In this document: one piece after another, positions 6,571-11,236 of the stretch
Position numbering within the stretch: the stretch's first letter is position 1
How the letters are laid out: each line of letters begins with the position of its first letter
NCBI GenBank assembly: GCA_013812485.1
Contig: JACCTJ010000263.1
Coordinates: 1 to 11,236 of the forward strand
Length of the DNA stretch: 11,236 bases
Source: Thermoleophilaceae bacterium
GTDB taxonomy: Bacteria; Actinomycetota; Thermoleophilia; Solirubrobacterales; Thermoleophilaceae
Direction: 5' to 3'
Made by a program: the position numbers and the translations under genes
The notes under the pieces: model-generated
Told to the model about the DNA's origin: nothing
Databases searched by the model: none
What the model saw: the letters and a program-made list of their open reading frames with translations, nothing else

Positions 6571-8331
6571 GTGAGCCTGAGCAATCAGCCCCTTCGTCTC
6601 GCCCTCGGTCAGATCGACGCGACGGTCGGCGACCTCGACCGCAACGCCGCCAAGATCGCCTCCATGGCCGGCCGGGCGCGCGAGGGGGGCGCGGCGCTCG
6701 CCGTCTTCCCGGAGCTCGCGCTGTGTGGCTACCCGCCGGAGGATCTGCTGCTCAAGCCCGGCTTCCTCGACGCCGCGCGGCGGACCCTCGAGGAGCTGGC
6801 CGCGCAGACCGCCGGGATCGTCGCCGTGGTCGGGTTCCCCGAGCGCGCGGACGACGTCTACAACGCAGCCGCCGTCCTCGCCGACGGACAGCTCGTCGCC
6901 ACCTACCGCAAGATGTACCTGCCCAACTATGGAGTCTTCGATGAGCACCGTTACTTCCAGATCGGCACGCGGCCGGCGATCCTTGAGCTGAACGGCGTGC
7001 CGATCGGACTCACGGTGTGCGAGGACGTCTGGGAGCCCGGGCCGCCGGCCACCTCCGAGGCGCTCGCCGGCGCTCAACTGATCGTCAACCTCTCGGCCTC
7101 GCCCTACCATGCCGGCAAGCCTCGCGCGCGCGAGCAGATGCTGGCCCAGCGGGCGCGCGACAGCCGCGTGGCCGTGGCCTTCTGCAACCTCGTCGGCGGC
7201 CAGGACGAGCTCGTCTTCGACGGCATGAGCGCGGTCATCGACGAGCGCGGCGAGGTGCTCGCTCGCGCCTCCCAGTTCGACGAGGAGCTCCTGCTCTGCA
7301 CCGTCGACCTCGGGGCAGTCGCGGCGGAGCGGCTGCGCGACGCCTCGCACCGCGAGGCGGTACGGCGGGAGCGGCGCCGCGGTGAGGAGGTGGAGCGGCT
7401 CGGTCGCCTCGAGGTGGCGCCTGAGAGCGGGGCGCGCGAGATCGGCGGGCCGCTCGCCGAGCCGCTCGCTCCCGAGGCCGAGCTCCACGCCGCGCTCGTC
7501 ACCGGCCTGCGCGATTACGTCGACAAGAACGGCTTCCCCGGCGTGGTGCTCGGGCTCTCGGGCGGCGTCGACTCCGCGCTCGTCGCGGTGCTGGCCGTCG
7601 ACGCCCTCGGGCCCGAGCGGGTGCGCTGCGTGGTCATGCCCTCGCGCCATTCCTCCCACGGAACACAACAAGACGCCAGGGGACTCGCTGAAAACCTCGG
7701 CGTCCACCTGCTCGAGCTCGAGATCGAGGGGCCGTTTCGGGCCTACGAGGACCTGCTCGCCGAGCCGTTCGAGGGCCGCGAGCCGGACGTCGCCGAGGAG
7801 AACCTCCAGGCCCGCGTCCGCGCCAATCTGCTCATGGCCCTCTCCAACAAGTTCGGCTGGCTCGTGCTCGTCACCGGCAACAAGTCGGAGCTCTCGGTCG
7901 GCTACTCGACCCTCTACGGCGACATGGCCGGCGGCTTCGGGCCGATCAAGGACCTGTTCAAGGGCTGGGTCTACCGGCTGCTCGACTGGCGGGCACGCCA
8001 GGCGGACGGCGAGCTGCTCCCGCCCGACATCGTCACTCGGCCTCCGACCGCCGAGCTCCGCCCCGACCAGCTCGACGAGGATTCGCTGCCTCCCTACGAC
8101 CGGCTCGACCGCATTCTCGCCGGCTACGTCGAGGAGGACCTCGACGTCGAGCAGCTCGAGCGCAGGGGCCTTCCGCGGGAGGAGGTCGGGCGCGTGATCG
8201 CCATGGTCGACGGGGCCGAGCACAAGCGCCGCCAGGCGCCGCCGGGGATCAGGATCTCCACGAAGGCCTTCGGCCGCGACCGGCGGCTGCCGATCACCAA
8301 CCGCTACAGCGCGGGCGAGGCGGCACGGTAG
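6571..8331 (+). CDS. nadE: Glutamine-dependent NAD+ synthetase
   Basis: Catalyses the last step of NAD+ synthesis: deamido-NAD+ plus ATP plus ammonia, the ammonia being released from glutamine by the enzyme's own N-terminal domain. The product of 586 residues contains the nitrilase-fold glutaminase with triad Glu48 (FPELALCGYPP), Lys114 (YRKMYLP) and Cys150 (TVCEDVWE). This is followed by the synthetase with the PP-loop SGGVDS (330-335), SSHGTQQDA, TGNKSELSVGYSTLYGD, GGFGPIKDL and the end motif KRRQAPPGIRIS. Both halves are intact. It belongs to the shorter two-domain bacterial type, below the roughly 680 residues of the mycobacterial enzyme. GTG at 6571 is chosen because homology begins at LRLALGQIDATVGD; an upstream in-frame start at 6487 would overlap the protease gene. 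No Shine-Dalgarno is present, so translation may be leaderless. It is likely monocistronic, flanked by opposing genes on both sides. Confidence 0.97.
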   Translation: MSLSNQPLRLALGQIDATVGDLDRNAAKIASMAGRAREGGAALAVFPELALCGYPPEDLLLKPGFLDAARRTLEELAAQTAGIVAVVGFPERADDVYNAAAVLADGQLVATYRKMYLPNYGVFDEHRYFQIGTRPAILELNGVPIGLTVCEDVWEPGPPATSEALAGAQLIVNLSASPYHAGKPRAREQMLAQRARDSRVAVAFCNLVGGQDELVFDGMSAVIDERGEVLARASQFDEELLLCTVDLGAVAAERLRDASHREAVRRERRRGEEVERLGRLEVAPESGAREIGGPLAEPLAPEAELHAALVTGLRDYVDKNGFPGVVLGLSGGVDSALVAVLAVDALGPERVRCVVMPSRHSSHGTQQDARGLAENLGVHLLELEIEGPFRAYEDLLAEPFEGREPDVAEENLQARVRANLLMALSNKFGWLVLVTGNKSELSVGYSTLYGDMAGGFGPIKDLFKGWVYRLLDWRARQADGELLPPDIVTRPPTAELRPDQLDEDSLPPYDRLDRILAGYVEEDLDVEQLERRGLPREEVGRVIAMVDGAEHKRRQAPPGIRISTKAFGRDRRLPITNRYSAGEAAR

Positions 8332-8334
8332 CGC

Positions 8335-9255
8335 TCAGAGCAGCGTGCCCTGCGCCGGCTGAGGCGGGGGGCCGGGGTCCTGACCGAGCAGCTCTCTGAA
8401 GCGCCGGGCCGCAGTCGGCGCGTCGGCGGAGCGATTGTTGTTGAACATCGTGCGCACGTCCTGGGTCATCTCGGCCAGGCCACGGACCCGACCCGCGACC
8501 TCCTCGAGCTCCTCGTCGGCGTAGACCCAGCCGAAACGCTCGGCCACGGTCTTGCCCTTCATGTAGCCCTCGGTGTTGCGACCGTGAGCGCGGAGGTAGG
8601 CGACGCGATCGTTCGTGACCGCGTCGACAGGCGGCATGATCGGGACGTGGTCGCCGGGCGGGGCGTCGACGCACACAAACGCGGCTCCGTGGTCCTCGAG
8701 GTAGTCGAGCGTGTTCTCCACGCGGTCGTCGTCGACCCAGCCGCGGTGGCGCAGCTCCACGGCGGTCACGTACGGCTCCAGCCGCTCGATCATCGCCGTG
8801 AGCTCGTCGAGCTCGTGCTTGTCGGGCGCAAAGCCCGGCGTGAGCTGGAGCAGGAAGGCGCCGAGCTTGCCGGCCTCGGCCAGCGGCGCCAGCTCGGCGA
8901 GTAGGCGGTCGATCAGCTCGGCCTCGAGCTCCGCGGTGAGCCTGACGCGGCCACGATCGTTTGTCTCGACGCCGTCGCGCAGCTCGGGCGGCAGCGAGTC
9001 GAGCGACGCCGAGTGGCGCGAGAGCAGGCGGTGGAGCTTTATGTCGAAGGTGAAGCCCGGCGGGGTGACCTTGGCCCAGCGCTCGACCGTGCTCCGCTGT
9101 GGCAGCGCATAGAAGCTCGAGTTGAGCTCGACCGCCTCGAAGCGCTCGGCGTACCAGGGCAGGCGATCACGGGCGGGGAGGCCGTCGGGGTACCAGTCCT
9201 CGACGAAGCCGGGATCGGCCCAGCTCGAGGTGCCGACGGTGATGCGACCCGGCAT
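8335..9255 (-). CDS. DUF72 (YecE-like) TIM-barrel protein
   Basis: Cytosolic protein of 306 residues in the DUF72/YecE family, whose biochemical function is not established. Family marks are the N-terminal VGTSSWADPGF, the WYAERFEAVELNSSFYALP segment, GFTFDIKLHR, LGAFLLQLTPGF, AVELRHRGW, the region around VAYLRAHGRN, and the late Asn-rich MFNNN motif, which relatives usually show as a YFNN-type sequence. It is somewhat longer than many members (about 240-280), with a Pro/Gln-rich tail (PGPPPQPAQG). ATG at 9255 is chosen because VGTSSW normally begins within a few residues of the start. No Shine-Dalgarno is seen, but a -10-like box fits a leaderless mRNA. Its stop is 3 bp from the nadE stop, and it diverges from the M50-like gene. 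Family membership is firm, function unknown. Confidence 0.93.
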   Translation of the reverse strand: MPGRITVGTSSWADPGFVEDWYPDGLPARDRLPWYAERFEAVELNSSFYALPQRSTVERWAKVTPPGFTFDIKLHRLLSRHSASLDSLPPELRDGVETNDRGRVRLTAELEAELIDRLLAELAPLAEAGKLGAFLLQLTPGFAPDKHELDELTAMIERLEPYVTAVELRHRGWVDDDRVENTLDYLEDHGAAFVCVDAPPGDHVPIMPPVDAVTNDRVAYLRAHGRNTEGYMKGKTVAERFGWVYADEELEEVAGRVRGLAEMTQDVRTMFNNNRSADAPTAARRFRELLGQDPGPPPQPAQGTLL

Positions 9256-9261
9256 GGGGCG

Positions 9262-9267
9262 AGAATA
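9262..9267 (-). promoter_or_regulatory. Candidate -10 box for a leaderless DUF72 transcript
   Basis: TATTCT on the minus strand (in GCATATTCTCGCCCCATG) is followed by exactly 6 nt and then the ATG. This is the spacing at which transcription starts on the A of the start codon. It is an A+T-rich patch in very G+C-rich surroundings, and there is no Shine-Dalgarno sequence. No TTGACA-like -35 is seen at 17 nt. Confidence 0.45.
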
Positions 9268-9323
9268 TGCCGAGGGGGCGGGTTTGACTCAGTTCGACCG
9301 CAAAGCTGGCCGATGAGGGTCTG

Positions 9324-10055
9324 GTGGACCTCGCCTACAGCCTGATCGAGCTGGTGGTCGACACCATGAACGGTCTCCCTCTGATCGCTCTGCTCGTGCT
9401 GAATCTGGTGGTGGTGCCTCCGCTCGTGCTGTGGCACGAGCTCGGGCACGCCGCGGCGGCTCTCGCGCTCACGCGCGGCCGGGTCGAGGTGAGGGTCGGC
9501 GCAGATCACGACGGACCGCTGTGGTTCTCGGTCGGGCGTCTTCGCGTCGTCTTGGGTCTTCTGCCCTTCGCCGGCGGTGAATGCAGCTACGAGCCCGACA
9601 CGGTGTGGCGAGGACGTCATGAAGCGTGGGTCGCCGCGGCGGGGCCGCTGGCGTCCGCACTCGCCGCAGTCGGCCTCACGGTGCTCGCGCTCGCCCTGGG
9701 GCCGGCCGAGGAGCTGGCGGTGCGGGTGCTGGTCATCGGTGCCGGCGCAGCGGCCGTTCACACGCTCATGAGCGTGCTCCCCATCCGCTACGCCCTGGGA
9801 TCGGGCGCGGCCGGCGCCGAGAGTGACGGCTTGGCCATGTGGCGGATACTCACGGGCGGCACCGGCAGAATCCCCGTCATGACCCACGGCGTGGCGACAC
9901 CGGCCGAGCGCGTGGTGCATCCGGTCGTGGCGATCGTGCTGCTGGCGATCACCGGCGTGACCTTCTTCCTGGACGTCAGGCTCGGCGTAGCTCTGGTCGC
10001 TCTCTTCGGCCTGGCGTGGTGGTTGCAGATGAGCGACGTGCGCGCCGGGCGGTAG
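9324..10055 (+). CDS. Small integral-membrane M50-type zinc metallopeptidase
   Basis: Likely membrane-embedded protease-like protein of 243 residues. HELGH (38-42) lies at the end of a hydrophobic segment (about 18-37), giving two zinc-ligand His and a catalytic Glu. AAAGPLAS in a second hydrophobic segment (about 103-125) matches the M50 GP motif. SDG, with Asp168 after the LPIRYALGSG stretch, matches the third-ligand region usually seen as NxxPxxxxDG. Two closely spaced hydrophobic segments end the protein (VHPVVAIVLLAITGVTFFLD and VALVALFGLAWWL). There is no PDZ domain, unlike RseP-type site-2 proteases. The start is GTG at 9324 with GAGGG 4 nt upstream; an internal ATG at 9366 would cut into the first hydrophobic segment. 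No anti-sigma or sigma gene is adjacent, so no substrate can be suggested. The stop is 3 bp from the dnaE2 stop. Confidence 0.82.
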   Translation: MDLAYSLIELVVDTMNGLPLIALLVLNLVVVPPLVLWHELGHAAAALALTRGRVEVRVGADHDGPLWFSVGRLRVVLGLLPFAGGECSYEPDTVWRGRHEAWVAAAGPLASALAAVGLTVLALALGPAEELAVRVLVIGAGAAAVHTLMSVLPIRYALGSGAAGAESDGLAMWRILTGGTGRIPVMTHGVATPAERVVHPVVAIVLLAITGVTFFLDVRLGVALVALFGLAWWLQMSDVRAGR

Positions 10056-10058
10056 ACC

Positions 10059-11236
10059 TCACCGCCCTCTTCGCCCAAACGAGTGCCCCGTCGGCGCGAC
10101 GGCGCGCAGGTCGTCGGCGCCGCCGCCGCCGCCCGCGGCCGCCACCCGCTCCGGCACATCCCTCCCCTCCCCCGCCTCCGAGCTCCACACCCGCCCCGGC
10201 TCGATGTGGCGGACCTCGCCGAGCGGCAGGTCGGGGCGCTCGAGGCGGCGCACCGCATCACAGAGGATGTTCGTGACCCCCTCGCGGCGCTCGAGCTTCC
10301 CGTCGGCGATCACCAGCGGCTCGGCCCGGACGGCCAGGCGGCAGCGCTCGTAGACCGGCGGCGGGACGATCAGGTTGATCGTGCCGTGCTCGTCCTCGAG
10401 CAGCATGAAGGTCACTCCGCGCGCGGTGGCCGGGCGCTGGCGGGCCATGACGAGCCCGGCCACGGTCACCCGGGCGCCGTCGCGAGTGCGTTCGAGGCCG
10501 GCGCTCGAGACCACCTCCTCGCGGAGGTCGGCGCGCATCAGCTCGAGCGGGTGCTCGCGCAGCGTCACCTTGGTCGAGCCGTAGTCGGCCAGCATGCGCT
10601 CCCACGGCGTCATCTCTCGCAGCGCGGGCGCGGGCGCGGGCTCGAGCGGCAGCGCAAGCTGCGTCCCGTGCGCGCTCCTGGGGCCGGTAGCGCTCGCGGC
10701 CGGCGAGACGCCGAGCAGCCACAGCGCGAGGCGTCGGGCGTGGAGGCTCCCCTCGGCGCCGGCCGAGTCCGCGGTCGACAAGCCGCCGTGCGCGCTCGCC
10801 CCCGTGCTCGCCTCCGCGACGAGCGAATCGCACGCCCCCGCCCACGCGAGGCGCTCGAGCGCATCCCCGTGCGCGGCACAGCGTGCAGCGAGCTCGGTAA
10901 CCGAGCCGAACCCCCCACCCCGCTCACGCTCGGCCACCAGCTCGCGCACGTCCTCCTCGCGCACCCCCGCCACGTACCCCAACCCGATCCGCACGGCGAG
11001 GCGGGATCCAATGCCCTCATCCTCCATGGAGGTGTGGCCGCCGACAGGACCCGCCGGCCGCGGCAAGCCGGGAACCACCTCGACCCTGCACTCCACATCG
11101 CTCAAGGAGACGCACGGCGCCAACACCTCCACCCCCCTCCGCTGCGCCTCGTGCACCAGCGCGTCCGGCGGATAGAACCCCATCGGCTGCTCGTTCAGCA
11201 GCGCGCACAGGAACTCCTGCGCGTAGTGGACCCGCA
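10059..11236 (-). CDS. dnaE2: Error-prone DNA polymerase III alpha subunit DnaE2/ImuC, C-terminal part, 5' end outside the window
   Basis: C-family polymerase that, with ImuA/ImuB-type partners, performs damage-induced mutagenic synthesis. Only the C-terminal 391 or so residues are here. The frame stays open to the right edge, reading EFLCALLNEQPMGFYPPDAL; the LLNxQPMGFY motif is diagnostic of DnaE2 over replicative DnaE1. The ATG at 11183 is an internal Met of that motif, not a start. Following parts are a helix-hairpin-helix region (RIGLGYVAGV, GGFGSVTELAARC), a variable Ala/Ser-rich linker, MLADYGSTKVTLREHPLELMR, and an OB-fold (VTVAGLVMARQRPATARG, FMLLEDEHGTINLIV). The end is the typical DLRAVAPTGHSFGRRGR. 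PHP and palm catalytic residues lie outside the window. An extra segment of about 25 residues rich in Gly/Pro precedes the helix-hairpin-helix. Partner genes imuA/imuB are not visible. Confidence 0.95.
   Translation of the reverse strand, partial: RVHYAQEFLCALLNEQPMGFYPPDALVHEAQRRGVEVLAPCVSLSDVECRVEVVPGLPRPAGPVGGHTSMEDEGIGSRLAVRIGLGYVAGVREEDVRELVAERERGGGFGSVTELAARCAAHGDALERLAWAGACDSLVAEASTGASAHGGLSTADSAGAEGSLHARRLALWLLGVSPAASATGPRSAHGTQLALPLEPAPAPALREMTPWERMLADYGSTKVTLREHPLELMRADLREEVVSSAGLERTRDGARVTVAGLVMARQRPATARGVTFMLLEDEHGTINLIVPPPVYERCRLAVRAEPLVIADGKLERREGVTNILCDAVRRLERPDLPLGEVRHIEPGRVWSSEAGEGRDVPERVAAAGGGGGADDLRAVAPTGHSFGRRGR

Noticed and set aside
4750..8223. A single 1157-codon open frame on the minus strand covering the protease and most of nadE
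   Set aside because: Residues upstream of the ATG at 6552 are antisense to nadE, whose catalytic motifs are intact on the other strand. The Shine-Dalgarno sequence and signal peptide place the protease start at 6552. Long antisense frames are expected in such G+C-rich coding DNA.
9284..9289. TTGACT on the plus strand as a -35 box for the M50-like gene
   Set aside because: No TANNNT-like -10 occurs 16-19 nt downstream before the GTG at 9324.
10120..10145. GCC/GCG-rich simple repeat near the dnaE2 3' end
   Set aside because: It encodes an Ala/Gly linker in frame before the conserved DLRAVAP end of DnaE2; ordinary low-complexity coding sequence.
10059..11183. A complete 374-residue protein beginning at the ATG at 11183
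   Set aside because: That Met is inside the DnaE2 motif LLNEQPMGFY and the frame continues to the right edge.

Overview
The window is a very G+C-rich stretch of bacterial chromosome. Starts are often GTG or TTG, genes are tightly packed, Shine-Dalgarno signals are weak or absent at several starts, and gene content is actinobacterial (WS/DGAT acyltransferase, DnaE2 polymerase, RlpA-like wall protein behind a c-di-AMP riboswitch). I infer an actinobacterium, possibly of the Thermoleophilia/Solirubrobacterales type; the phylum is fairly safe and the order is a guess.

Layout from left to right. The 3' part of a short-chain dehydrogenase (+) converges on a secreted RlpA-like double-psi beta-barrel protein (-), with an imperfect hairpin between their stops. 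Upstream of the RlpA-like gene, on the same strand, is a clear c-di-AMP (ydaO/yuaA) riboswitch whose 3' end abuts a strong ribosome binding site. Upstream of that is an amidohydrolase-2 family enzyme (-) with an unexplained C-terminal extension. It diverges from a wax ester synthase/diacylglycerol acyltransferase (+), which converges on a secreted subtilisin-like S8 protease (-). The protease diverges, across only 18 bp, from glutamine-dependent NAD+ synthetase nadE (+). nadE meets a DUF72 protein (-) stop to stop with 3 bp between them. DUF72 diverges from a small integral-membrane M50-type metallopeptidase (+), which meets, again with 3 bp, the 3' end of an error-prone polymerase dnaE2/imuC (-) that runs off the right edge.

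The order is almost strictly alternating in strand, so few genes can share a transcript; only amidohydrolase and rlpA-like are tandem, and the riboswitch leader with its own candidate -10 separates them. This is mostly chromosomal housekeeping, lipid storage, envelope and repair content. I see no mobile element, CRISPR array, tRNA or rRNA. The most informative non-coding element is the riboswitch. The most unusual protein features are the 15-residue tandem repeat in the RlpA-like protein, its Gln in place of the usual catalytic Glu, a calcium-loop-like motif at the front of the protease, and the amidohydrolase extension. I did not find a convincing new multi-gene system.
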